NCBI RefSeq assembly: GCF_013085255.1
Contig: NZ_JABFCX010000001.1
Span: 1-64,000 of the forward strand
Length of the DNA stretch: 64,000 nucleotides
From: Parvularcula mediterranea
GTDB lineage: Bacteria; Pseudomonadota; Alphaproteobacteria; Caulobacterales; Parvularculaceae
Reading direction: 5' to 3'
How positions within the stretch are numbered: position 1 is the first letter of the stretch; the number at the start of each line of letters is the position of its first letter. Positions 1 through 7,053 of this stretch are shown piece after piece. The notes below the pieces were generated by a model. It searched no databases and was not told where the DNA came from. It was given only the letters and a program-made list of their open reading frames with translations. The translations under genes were made by a program, and so were the position numbers.

Positions 1-127
1 CTTCCAAGGCATGGTCGCGGCTCTCCATCTGGCAGGGGCCTGCGAACAGCATGAAAGGCTTGTCGTTGCCGATCGTTACATCGCCTGCGGGAGCGGAGAT
101 GGTGACGGTGCTGTTGATCTGGTTCAT
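1..127 (-). CDS. kdsA: 3-deoxy-8-phosphooctulonate synthase KdsA, N-terminal part
   Basis: Only the first 42 codons lie in the window; the gene continues past base 1. The translation starts MNQINSTVTI and soon reaches FMLFAGPCQMESRDHALE, which matches the KdsA N-terminal signature (AGPC followed by ESRDHAL). KdsA is cytoplasmic and condenses arabinose 5-phosphate with phosphoenolpyruvate to give KDO 8-phosphate for lipid A core synthesis. It is divergent from kdsD, which makes its substrate, and the two share a 99-base intergenic region. That pairing strongly supports the call despite the short fragment. Confidence 0.88.
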   Translation of the reverse strand, partial: MNQINSTVTISAPAGDVTIGNDKPFMLFAGPCQMESRDHALE

Positions 128-226
128 AAGCTTGGGTTCTCGTGACGTCTTAACGCTGGGGCGCGCTTGCCAAGCGCCTAGCTCGACGGTTTTCGCGCCA
201 AGATCAAGGACACGCAAAATTCTGCC

Positions 227-1204
227 ATGACCACTGACATTCTCTCCATCGCCTCGGAAGTCCTCACCATCGAGGAAAAGGGCCTCGCCACCTTACGCGA
301 GGGTATCAATGAGCCTACAAGTCAGCTCTCCCAAGCATTTCGCCGGACCCTGAGCCTCATCGAGCAGGTGAAGGGCCGGGTCATCGTCTCAGGCATGGGC
401 AAATCGGGCCATATCGGCCGCAAGATCGCAGCGACCTTCGCCAGCACCGGCCAGCCCGCGAGCTTCGTTCACCCCGGCGAAGCCTCCCACGGCGACCTTG
501 GCATGATCTCCGAGCATGATTTGGTGATCGCGATTTCGAACTCCGGCGAGACGTCGGAGCTGTCGGACCTGCTTCTTTACTGCCAGCGCTTCGACATCCC
601 GCTCGTGGCTATCACCGGCGGGGCGGACAGTGCCCTTGCAAAAGCTGCTGACGAGGTCCTTTTGCTTCCGAAAGCAAAGGAAGCCTGCGTTGAGACCAAC
701 GCGCCGACGACCTCCACCACCATGACCCTGGCCCTAGGCGATGTCCTAGCGGTGGCGATGCTCAGGAGCCGCGGTTTCGGGCGTGACGACTTCAAGATCT
801 TCCACCCCGGCGGCAAGCTCGGCGCGGCCCTCAAGAAGGTCGAGGACATGGTCACCGACCATCGCCGGCTTCCTATCGTGAGCTCCGGCGTTCCGGTGTC
901 AGACGCTCTTGAGGTGCTGACCGACGCAGGCTTCGGCACCGTGGGCGTGGTCGATGCCGAGGGGCATCTCTGTGGGATCATCACCGATGGTGACCTTCGC
1001 CGTCACATGGGCATCGACCCGGAGAAGGCGCCGGTCGATGACATCATGACCCGCCAGCCCAAGGTGGTGACGCGGAAGACCCTCGCGGCCGAGGCCCTCA
1101 ACATCATGACGGCTGGCAAGATCACCAGCCTCTTCATGGTCGAGGACGACAAGCCCGTGGGTCTCCTCCACATCCATGACTGCCTGAGCCTCGGCGTCAT
1201 CTAA
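227..1204 (+). CDS. kdsD: Arabinose-5-phosphate isomerase KdsD (KpsF family)
   Basis: Interconverts ribulose 5-phosphate and arabinose 5-phosphate, the first step of KDO synthesis. At 325 aa it has the family length. The N-terminal half is a SIS sugar-isomerase domain with SGMGKSGHIGRKIAATF and the loop HPGEASHGDLGMI (roughly residues 50-95). The C-terminal third carries two CBS domains, the first around VSDALEVLTDAGFGTVGVVD and the second ending in a TSLFMVEDDKPVGLLHIHD-type motif. It is divergent from kdsA, and a glycosyltransferase follows 15 bases after its stop on the same strand, so co-transcription is likely. Confidence 0.95.
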   Translation: MTTDILSIASEVLTIEEKGLATLREGINEPTSQLSQAFRRTLSLIEQVKGRVIVSGMGKSGHIGRKIAATFASTGQPASFVHPGEASHGDLGMISEHDLVIAISNSGETSELSDLLLYCQRFDIPLVAITGGADSALAKAADEVLLLPKAKEACVETNAPTTSTTMTLALGDVLAVAMLRSRGFGRDDFKIFHPGGKLGAALKKVEDMVTDHRRLPIVSSGVPVSDALEVLTDAGFGTVGVVDAEGHLCGIITDGDLRRHMGIDPEKAPVDDIMTRQPKVVTRKTLAAEALNIMTAGKITSLFMVEDDKPVGLLHIHDCLSLGVI

Positions 1205-1219
1205 GGGAGCCGCCTTTTC

Positions 1220-2206
1220 GTGGCCTCCGTCTCGGTCATCATCGTCAACTACAATGCGGGGGACAGGCTCCTCCGCTGCCTCGCGGCGGTCATGGCCCAG
1301 ACGGCCCCGCCGCTTGAAGTCCTGCTCGTGGATAATGGCTCGGAGGACGGCTCATTCGAGAAGGCGCTCGAGGCTTTCCCGACAGTGCGGGGCCTGCCGA
1401 TGGGGAAGAACTTAGGCTTTGCTGCGGCGAACAATCGCGCTTCCGAGGAAGCGAAAGGCGACTGGCTCGCCCTTCTCAACCCCGACGCCTACCCCGAGCC
1501 AAGTTGGCTGGAGGAGCTCCTTTCGGCAACGGAACGATGGTCTGAAGCGCAGGCTTTCGGATCGCTCCAACTCAACTCGGAAGATCTGAGCATCATCGAC
1601 GGCGCTGGTGACAATCTCCATGCACTTGGCGTCCCCTATCGAGGCCACCTCGATTGGCCCGCTTCGAAGGCTCCAGCAGAGGGCGAAGTCTTCGCGCCCT
1701 GCGCTGCTGCGGCTTTGTACGCGAAGGCGGAGTTTCTGCAGCTTGGCGGATTTGACGAGCGTTTCTTTTGCTACTGCGAGGATGTCGATCTCGGCGCGCG
1801 TCTTCGCCATCGCGACGGGCTTTCGGTTCAGGTCCCTACAGCCGTCGTCCGCCATGAAGGCTCTGCGATCACCGGGCGGCAATCGGCATTCACGGTCTTC
1901 CACGGCCATCGCAACAGGATATGGCTGACCGCCAAGTCGCTTCCGCCGCTTCTGTTTTGGGGTCTCCTGCCAGCGCAGCTTCTCGTCCACCTCCTCTTCA
2001 TCTGTAAGTTCGCGCCGACTCCCATTGGGCGGGATTATCGGCGCGCCATCGCCGCTGGTCTCAAAGAAATCCCGCGACTGAGACGCGAACGAAGGGGACG
2101 CCCCAGCCTTTCGAGCGCAGCATTCGCAAAACTACTCGTCTGGTCGCCCATCGCCCTTATGCAAAGGAAAGCCAAGATTGTCGGGGGTCCTGACAATCGC
2201 CGCTGA
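1220..2206 (+). CDS. Family 2 glycosyltransferase (rhamnosyltransferase-like)
   Basis: 328 aa, with a GTG start 15 bases after kdsD and preceded by the purine-rich AAGGGAGC. The GT-A fold shows in SVSVIIVNYNAGDRLLRCL at the N-terminus, the LLNPDAYPEP nucleotide/metal-binding motif near residue 90 and the acceptor-region ED motif in FFCYCEDVDLGARLR. This pattern is typical of WbbL/rhamnosyltransferase-type enzymes that build cell-surface polysaccharide. A hydrophobic stretch near residue 240 suggests membrane association. The donor and acceptor sugars cannot be read from sequence. The last 75 bases overlap the convergent repC-like gene, which is unusual. Confidence 0.85.
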   Translation: MASVSVIIVNYNAGDRLLRCLAAVMAQTAPPLEVLLVDNGSEDGSFEKALEAFPTVRGLPMGKNLGFAAANNRASEEAKGDWLALLNPDAYPEPSWLEELLSATERWSEAQAFGSLQLNSEDLSIIDGAGDNLHALGVPYRGHLDWPASKAPAEGEVFAPCAAAALYAKAEFLQLGGFDERFFCYCEDVDLGARLRHRDGLSVQVPTAVVRHEGSAITGRQSAFTVFHGHRNRIWLTAKSLPPLLFWGLLPAQLLVHLLFICKFAPTPIGRDYRRAIAAGLKEIPRLRRERRGRPSLSSAAFAKLLVWSPIALMQRKAKIVGGPDNRR

Positions 2207-3292
2207 GTATCCCAGCTGCCTAGAGGCCCGCTGAAGAGCATCGTGATGCAAGGTCTGAAGCCGGTTCGCTGCTAATCGTCCCGTCGGTCTTACCTCAAGG
2301 CGGTCGTCGACTTCGATGATCTCGGCGCGGGAGAGGTAGGAGAGGGCTGCCCCCTCCCCTGCGCTCTCCGCAAAAGCTGTTTGAAGACGCGCGACCAGTG
2401 GATCTGATGATTGCATAATGGGCACTGGCGCTGACGCAATCTCCGCCGCCAGACCTTCGAGGTCGACGTCCTGCGCGCTGGTGGCGAACCAGGCGAACCA
2501 GGCGGCTGGGTCTCTGACCCTTTTGCTTTTGCCGGCGATCGCGAGGGCCAGGAGCGAGGAACTGCCGTGGCGTCTTTCGGCCCAGTCCCAGAGACGCCGT
2601 GCTTTCTTCTCTCCGAGGATGGATGCTGCGGCTTTCAGTGGGTCTTGCGTGATTCCTGGGAGGATGCGTTCGGCGGCCTCTTCTTCCGGTGAGGGTGAGG
2701 TGGATTTCCCTGTTGCCGAAGGCTCTGGCGTGCGTTCGGAGATTTGAGTTGGAAGGTTTCCTATGGGGCGCTCAGCTGTGGGCGCCTTGGTGCTCTTGTT
2801 TGAGCGGTGGTCATACCGCTCGGAATGCAGGTCATCCCGGCGGGAGCGCTCGTCGTTTTCGGTATGGCCAATCCCAGCGAGGAGTTTGTCGACCCGCAGG
2901 AGAAAGGGCTTGAGGTCAAGCGCGCCGCCTTTGAGCGGCCTGTTCATTCGGTCATACTTTCTGAGTATGAAGCCCTTCTCCTCGAGCGAGCCCTTGAGGC
3001 GGCGGAGGGTGCTCTCCCCCATCCCGAGAAGGCCGCAGAGGCGGGCTGAACCCGGCCAGACGGAAGTTTCGCCATAAGCTGTCGCTTGGACGTCGAGGTG
3101 GGCGAGGAGCGCCATCATCAGGCAGCGCTCCTGGGGTGTGAGCTCCTCGGCCGTGCCCAAGGCGAGAGCCTTGTCGATCTTGAGGCGGTTGAGGTCGGGC
3201 GCGGGGTTAGCGTTTTCGCAAGCCCTCGCGGTTTCCTCATAGCCTTCGGCCCTCAGCGCCAATCCTGGCTTGGGGCACAATGCTGCTGTCAT
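2132..3292 (-). CDS. repC: RepC-like plasmid/chromid replication initiator
   Basis: 386 aa from the ATG at 3292, chosen because GAAGG lies 8 bases upstream; an in-frame TTG at 3322 has no such site. The N-terminal half resembles the replication protein C winged-helix domain: ELTPQERCLMMALLAHLD, then SVWPGSARLCGLLGMGESTL followed by RRLKGSLEEKGFILRK, the RepC helix-turn-helix. A linker then leads to a C-terminal domain with DPAAWFAWFAT. RepC proteins initiate replication at an origin usually inside their own gene. Divergent from the adjacent repA and repB rather than third in the operon. I recognise the family by motif pattern, so confidence is moderate. Confidence 0.68.
   Translation of the reverse strand: MTAALCPKPGLALRAEGYEETARACENANPAPDLNRLKIDKALALGTAEELTPQERCLMMALLAHLDVQATAYGETSVWPGSARLCGLLGMGESTLRRLKGSLEEKGFILRKYDRMNRPLKGGALDLKPFLLRVDKLLAGIGHTENDERSRRDDLHSERYDHRSNKSTKAPTAERPIGNLPTQISERTPEPSATGKSTSPSPEEEAAERILPGITQDPLKAAASILGEKKARRLWDWAERRHGSSSLLALAIAGKSKRVRDPAAWFAWFATSAQDVDLEGLAAEIASAPVPIMQSSDPLVARLQTAFAESAGEGAALSYLSRAEIIEVDDRLEVRPTGRLAANRLQTLHHDALQRASRQLGYSAAIVRTPDNLGFPLHKGDGRPDE
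2809..2970. repeat. Short repeated motif and inverted repeat inside repC (possible origin element)
   Basis: GGTCATACC (2809-2817), GGTCATCCC (2830-2838) and GGTCATACT (2950-2958) are near-identical direct copies, the first two 21 bases apart, with an inverted relative GGTATGGCC at 2861-2869. TCATACT-n5-AGTATGA at 2952-2970 is a perfect 7-base inverted repeat. The repABC origin is known to lie within repC, so these are candidate initiator-binding sites. The repeats are short and coding, so chance is possible. Confidence 0.25.
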
Positions 3293-3383
3293 CGCGCGTA
3301 CCTTCTGCCGCGCGGCAGGCAAAGAAATAGCGTGGCGCGAATCGCGCTTTTGGCTTGCTCATGTTGGCGGAGAGGGTTACGCA

Positions 3384-3455
3384 AGAGGTGTTCAAGCTTA
3401 TGCGTGGAGCCTCGGCTTCCGCTTCGAAGAGCCCGGCCTCTGGCCGGGTTTTTCT
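3384..3455 (+). ncRNA. Candidate antisense (ctRNA-like) RNA opposite the repC leader
   Basis: A short + strand stretch with an imperfect hairpin (GGAGCC-tc-GGCTTCC, 3406-3420) followed by a perfect intrinsic terminator (3432-3453). It lies between repC and repA, antisense to the region where the repC leader would be. repABC replicons carry a small counter-transcribed RNA at the repC leader that ends in exactly such a terminator and limits repC expression. No gene upstream on the + strand would otherwise need a terminator here. A clear promoter is not visible, so the 5-prime end is a guess. Confidence 0.38.
3432..3453 (+). terminator. Intrinsic terminator between repC and repA
   Basis: CCCGGCC-TCT-GGCCGGG, a perfect 7-bp GC stem with a 3-base loop, followed directly by TTTTT. 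On the + strand it lies upstream of repA, with only the divergent repC behind it, so it must end a short intergenic transcript. Confidence 0.75.
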
Positions 3456-3630
3456 TTGTCTTCCGCTCAGTCCTTTCGTGTTGGTCCCCTGCCCTACCCA
3501 GACGGGAGGAGGCGGGGATAAGTTTGTGGCGGCGATTCTGGCGGGGAGTCGATGACCGGTTCCGCCAGAGGCCAATGTTGCACATTTGAGGCTGTGCTGC
3601 CGGAAAGTGCGACTTTCGCGGTAAACGGAA

Positions 3631-3676
3631 GGTTAACCCCTACTCGCGGAGACCGAGTCTCGTTATCACGCGATAA
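3631..3676. promoter_or_regulatory. Palindrome cluster in front of repA
   Basis: Three small dyads are packed just upstream of the repA ribosome site: GGTTAACC (3631-3638), GAGAC-cga-GTCTC (3649-3661) and TTATC-acgc-GATAA (3663-3676). RepA proteins of this family autorepress through operators in this position. Which dyad, if any, is the operator is inference. Confidence 0.4.
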
Positions 3677-3689
3677 GCAAGGAGGCTCC

Positions 3690-4865
3690 ATGGCGGATTT
3701 CAGCGCGGCGACCCAGCGGATTGCTCGGCTTCAGGAGAGGTCCGTGGGCCTCCTCGATGCCATGCGGGCCCAGCTCCTGGATGCTTCCGAAGAGAAGGTC
3801 CTGCCGCTCAGGTTCAGTATACGCCAGGCGGCCAAGATGGTGGGTAAGTCGGATATGACCATCCGCCGGGCCGAGCAGGACGGCACCCTCCCCTCCCCTG
3901 AAAAACGAGAGAGCGGTCACCGGGTTGGCTTCAGCCTGTCGGACATCAACCGGATGCGCGATGTCTTCGGGACGCGGCCCGGCCGGGCGGAGAGTGATCC
4001 GCCGCTGATCCTCGGCGTCCAGAACTTCAAGGGCGGTGTCGGCAAGTCGACCATTGCCACCCATACGGCCCAGTATTTCGCGCTCCAGGGCTATCGGGTT
4101 CTGCTGGTGGATGCTGACCCTCAGGCGAGCTCGACGGGGCTCTTTGGCTACAATCCTGAGACCGACATCGCCGAGGAGGACACGCTTCTGAGCTTCCTTG
4201 AGCCGGGCGGGCGCGAGGATCTCCACTACGCGGTGCGCAAGACCTATTGGTCGGGGCTCGACCTGATCCCTGCGTGCCTTGGGCTCTATAATGCGGAGTA
4301 TCACCTGGCGTCGACGGGGGCTGGCGCTGACCGGTTTGAGCGACTGCGCACGGGGCTCAGGGAGCTATCCGAGGGCTATGACATTGTCGTTCTCGACCCG
4401 CCCCCTGCCCTTGGGATGATTTCTCTTAACGCGCTGAGGGCCGCAAATGCGCTCCTGATCCCGACGCCGCCAAGCTCCATCGACTATGCGTCGACCGTGA
4501 GTTTCCTGCGGATGCTGTCGTCTGTTCTTGAGACGATGGAGAGCCACGGGGCGCAGATGGACTACCGTTTCGTGCAGCTGCTGGCGACGAAGGTGGACGA
4601 GAACAAGTCCGCGCATCAGGAGATGCGGGATGCCATGCGGGAGATCTTCGCAGGCGATATCCTGACAACCGCGCTGCTTGATAGCTCTGAGTTCGACAAT
4701 GCGTCGATCGAGATGCGCACGGTTTATGAGTATGACGGGCCTTCGAACAGGACCTACCGGCGGTGCCGGGCGAACCTTGATCGGGTGATGAGTGATCTTG
4801 AGCTCGCGGTTCGTGCCACTTGGCCCAGTCATGCGAAGCAGCTTAGGGGGGAGGGCGTCGCGTGA
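3690..4865 (+). CDS. repA: RepA/ParA partition ATPase (repABC type)
   Basis: 391 aa from the ATG at 3690, set by AAGGAGGC directly upstream; the frame is open further upstream but has no ribosome site. An N-terminal winged-helix segment (FSIRQAAKMVGKSDMTIRRA, about residues 42-65) precedes the Walker-type ATPase with deviant P-loop KGGVGKST (residues 114-121), LVDADPQASST and VVLDPPPALG. Length and domain order fit RepA of repABC replicons rather than the shorter chromosomal ParA. It segregates the replicon together with RepB and parS and probably represses its own promoter. repB follows after a 137-base gap holding two parS sites. Confidence 0.88.
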   Translation: MADFSAATQRIARLQERSVGLLDAMRAQLLDASEEKVLPLRFSIRQAAKMVGKSDMTIRRAEQDGTLPSPEKRESGHRVGFSLSDINRMRDVFGTRPGRAESDPPLILGVQNFKGGVGKSTIATHTAQYFALQGYRVLLVDADPQASSTGLFGYNPETDIAEEDTLLSFLEPGGREDLHYAVRKTYWSGLDLIPACLGLYNAEYHLASTGAGADRFERLRTGLRELSEGYDIVVLDPPPALGMISLNALRAANALLIPTPPSSIDYASTVSFLRMLSSVLETMESHGAQMDYRFVQLLATKVDENKSAHQEMRDAMREIFAGDILTTALLDSSEFDNASIEMRTVYEYDGPSNRTYRRCRANLDRVMSDLELAVRATWPSHAKQLRGEGVA

Positions 4866-4866
4866 T

Positions 4867-4882
4867 GTTCAACGCGTTGAAC
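4867..4882. promoter_or_regulatory. parS: parS-like palindrome, copy 1
   Basis: GTTCAACGCGTTGAAC is a perfect 16-bp palindrome starting 2 bases after the repA stop codon. It matches the repABC parS consensus GTTNNNNGCNNNNAAC, not the chromosomal TGTTTCACGTGAAACA. An identical copy lies 99 bases downstream. Confidence 0.85.
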
Positions 4883-4907
4883 GCTCCCTTCTCAGACAGC
4901 TCCCTTT

Positions 4908-4934
4908 GGAACCGCTACGCCTGTGAACGGTTCC
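4908..4934. repeat. Inverted repeat between the two parS sites
   Basis: GGAACCG and CGGTTCC form perfect 7-base arms around a 13-base spacer, midway between the two parS palindromes. It could be an accessory RepB site or an RNA hairpin in the repA-repB message; the sequence does not decide. Confidence 0.4.
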
Positions 4935-4965
4935 TGCGCGCACACTTTCACCCTATGCTTGGCGT

Positions 4966-4981
4966 GTTCAACGCGTTGAAC
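4966..4981. promoter_or_regulatory. parS: parS-like palindrome, copy 2
   Basis: A second perfect copy of GTTCAACGCGTTGAAC, ending 21 bases before the repB start codon. Two identical palindromes in the repA-repB gap fit known repABC centromeres, where RepB loads and spreads. Confidence 0.85.
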
Positions 4982-5002
4982 AACACCCCTGGAGGCCGCT
5001 GA

Positions 5003-6019
5003 ATGGCTCGAAAACGCATCCTTGCTGACGCTGTCAGCGCAGCCCAGCAGAAGTCCGAAGCCAAGGACGTTTCAGCGTCGAAAGCTGCGCCTCAGATCAA
5101 TCCCTTCGCCCAGAGGGAGGGCGCGCTCAGCGATATCGCCCAGGGACGCGTCAGGGATGTGCGCCTCCGCATGGTGGATCCCAAGGCCTGCAGGATGTGG
5201 GAGAAGCATAACCGCATCTACGACCTCCTGAACTCCGAGAACTGCGCGGACCTGATCGCGTCGATCAGGGCGCAAGGGAAGCAGGAGATCCCGGCTGTCG
5301 TCAGGCGCCTGAAGGACGACCCGGAGGGCTTCGAATATGAGGTCATCTCCGGCGCGCGGCGGCATTTTGCTGTCAGCCATCTGCGAGAGGAAGAAAACCG
5401 GCGGGAGATCTTCTACCTCATCGAGATCAAAGACCTCGAGGACGAGGAGGCCTTCCGCTTTGCCGACCTCGAGAACCGGGGCCGGCAGGACATCTCCGAC
5501 TATGAGCGGGGGCGTGAGTACATGAAGGCGTTGGCCGACTATTATGAGGGCAACATGACCCGCATGGCCCAGCGGATGGAGGTCTCGAAGAGCCTCCTGT
5601 CGAGCTATATCTCCATCGCCAAGCTGCCGCGGGAGGTGCTCGACGCCTATGGTGACCCGCGGGAGATTGCCGTGCGTCATGGCCAGCAGCTCTCGCCGCT
5701 GCTCAAGGGCGAAAGCCGAGAGCGGGTGCTGGAACGGGCGAAGGAGATCGCCAAGGCTCAGGACAAGGCGCGGGACATTGGCGGCACGCTACTGATGGGC
5801 GGGGCGGAAGTTTTCAAGCTGCTCAAGACCACAGGCAAGCCTCCGGCAGCGAAGAAGCCGAAGGAAGTGTCCGAGGGGGCAGGGGGACTGCCCTTCCTGA
5901 CGGCGCGGATTGAGCAGGACAGCCTGAAGCTCGATATCGACCTGGCCGCCAAGCCGAAGCCTGAAGAGCTCGCCTCCGCGGTGGTGCGGGCCTACGAGAA
6001 GCTGACATCGCGCAGGTAA
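5003..6019 (+). CDS. repB: RepB/ParB centromere-binding protein (repABC type)
   Basis: 338 aa; the ATG is preceded by CTGGAGG. The ParB N-terminal CTPase domain spans about residues 45-150 and includes the arginine motif SGARRHFAVSHL and then LENRGRQDISDYERGREYM. A helix-turn-helix follows in TRMAQRMEVSKSLLSSYISI (about residues 185-205). The C-terminal third is a linker and dimerisation region. It binds parS and, with RepA, partitions the replicon. Both candidate parS sites lie immediately upstream. This is the plasmid/chromid lineage of ParB, judging by the RQDIS-type motif and the parS type. Confidence 0.88.
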   Translation: MARKRILADAVSAAQQKSEAKDVSASKAAPQINPFAQREGALSDIAQGRVRDVRLRMVDPKACRMWEKHNRIYDLLNSENCADLIASIRAQGKQEIPAVVRRLKDDPEGFEYEVISGARRHFAVSHLREEENRREIFYLIEIKDLEDEEAFRFADLENRGRQDISDYERGREYMKALADYYEGNMTRMAQRMEVSKSLLSSYISIAKLPREVLDAYGDPREIAVRHGQQLSPLLKGESRERVLERAKEIAKAQDKARDIGGTLLMGGAEVFKLLKTTGKPPAAKKPKEVSEGAGGLPFLTARIEQDSLKLDIDLAAKPKPEELASAVVRAYEKLTSRR

Positions 6020-6102
6020 TCACAGCTCCTTGACTAGGAATGCTTCGCGACTCGTGGAACGAAAAGGATGGGTGGCCCGTCTGTTCTCGCGAGAGGTTCG
6101 AG

Positions 6103-6219
6103 ATGAAAAAGCCCGTGAGTTTCCTAGTCGCCATTCTGCTCGTTGTTGCCGGAGGCGTTGCCATCGCCGGTGACGCCATTGCGGCTGACCGCAAGGCACC
6201 GGTTGCAGCGACTGACTAG
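6103..6219 (+). CDS. Small single-pass membrane or exported peptide, 38 aa
   Basis: ATG with GAGAGG 6 bases upstream. The product starts MKKPVSFLVAILLVVAGGVA, a positively charged end followed by a hydrophobic core of about 15 residues, then a short polar tail ending VAATD. It could be a membrane microprotein or a cleaved signal peptide. It sits after repB on the same strand, and its stop codon overlaps the end of the convergent GFA gene. No family recognised. Confidence 0.5.
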   Translation: MKKPVSFLVAILLVVAGGVAIAGDAIAADRKAPVAATD

Positions 6220-6647
6220 GCGTCTTCCGCCTTCATTTGCTCCATGAAAAGCGCGATGACCTCTTCGCCGGTGAGGCGGGGGGCGTCGCCTTTGAAATCG
6301 TAATAGCCCGGCTTCTGGTCGATGAAGATGTGGGACTTGATGCCATTCATCGCCTCAGGGGCATCAAGGCTGCCGGCGGTGACTGTGGGGTGAGAGCCGT
6401 CGATCATCTTCCAGAAGAGGGCTGTGCCGCATTTGCTGCAGGAGCCGCGCTCGGCGTGATCGGAGCTGCGGTACCAGAGGACTGGGCCGTCTGTTTTCAG
6501 GGTCTTGCAGTCGACGCCGTGGAAGGGGCCTCCCATCCAGCGCAAACAGTCCGTACAATGACAAATTCCGATGGCGTCATGCTCGCTCGTCGCCTCGTAG
6601 GTGACGGCGCCGCAGAGGCAGCGGCCAGTAACGTGGTGGTCACTCAT
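6216..6647 (-). CDS. GFA family (CENP-V/glutathione-dependent formaldehyde-activating) protein
   Basis: 143 aa from MSDHHVTGRCLCGAVTYEAT; the open frame extends further upstream but that part overlaps the preceding gene and is not family sequence. The Zn ligands of the Mss4-like fold are present: CLCG near residue 10, CHCTDC near residue 31 and CSKCGTALFW near residue 70. Members bind zinc; a formaldehyde-glutathione role is shown for only a few, so the substrate is unknown. The start overlaps the end of the upstream TonB-like lipoprotein gene by 8 bases, suggesting translational coupling. Confidence 0.85.
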   Translation of the reverse strand: MSDHHVTGRCLCGAVTYEATSEHDAIGICHCTDCLRWMGGPFHGVDCKTLKTDGPVLWYRSSDHAERGSCSKCGTALFWKMIDGSHPTVTAGSLDAPEAMNGIKSHIFIDQKPGYYDFKGDAPRLTGEEVIALFMEQMKAEDA

Positions 6648-7050
6648 CAGCGGCGGGTTCTTCTGCCGGGCGCGCAGGGGTCTCTGGCACGTCGTCATCT
6701 GAAAGCTCGAAGGCGAGGATCGTCCGGATGCCGCGGCGGGCGGCGAGCTGGCCGTCGACCATCTTGGCTGGATAGCGCCACTGCCTGACCGCTGCGAGAA
6801 CGTAAGGGGCCAGACATGGGTCGGTGGTCCGGACGATGAAGGCATTGGTCACGAAGCCGTCGGGCGAGGTCTTCATCTCTGCCTCCACGAGCGCCTCGTA
6901 GGGCAGCTCCACATCTTGGAAGCAGACTTCGAAGCCTTGGGGTGAGACCCTGACGAAGGGCTCTGCCGAGCGGTCGACGATGATGGGCGGCTCAGGCGGC
7001 GTGGTCGCGCAGGCGGCGAGGATGAAGGCGGCAGCAATGGCAAGGCGCAT
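6640..7050 (-). CDS. TonB-C-terminal-like lipoprotein (third of three)
   Basis: 136 aa. The signal MRLAIAAAFILAACATTPPE has a lipobox ending in LAAC, so it is probably membrane-anchored on the periplasmic side. The rest is one TonB-C-like domain with VSPQGFEVCF, DGFVTNAFIV and CLAPYVLAAVRQWRYPAK, then an acidic proline-rich tail. Two cysteines 36 residues apart match those of its two upstream paralogues. It starts 3 bases after the preceding gene and overlaps the next by 8, so it sits within an operon. No TonB-type proline-rich spacer is present, so an energy-transducing role is doubtful. Confidence 0.7.
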   Translation of the reverse strand: MRLAIAAAFILAACATTPPEPPIIVDRSAEPFVRVSPQGFEVCFQDVELPYEALVEAEMKTSPDGFVTNAFIVRTTDPCLAPYVLAAVRQWRYPAKMVDGQLAARRGIRTILAFELSDDDVPETPARPAEEPAADE

Positions 7051-7053
7051 GGA

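Noticed and set aside
3663-3676. TTATC...GATAA considered as a DnaA box
   Set aside because: It lacks the TTATNCACA order and is better described as a small dyad in the repA leader.
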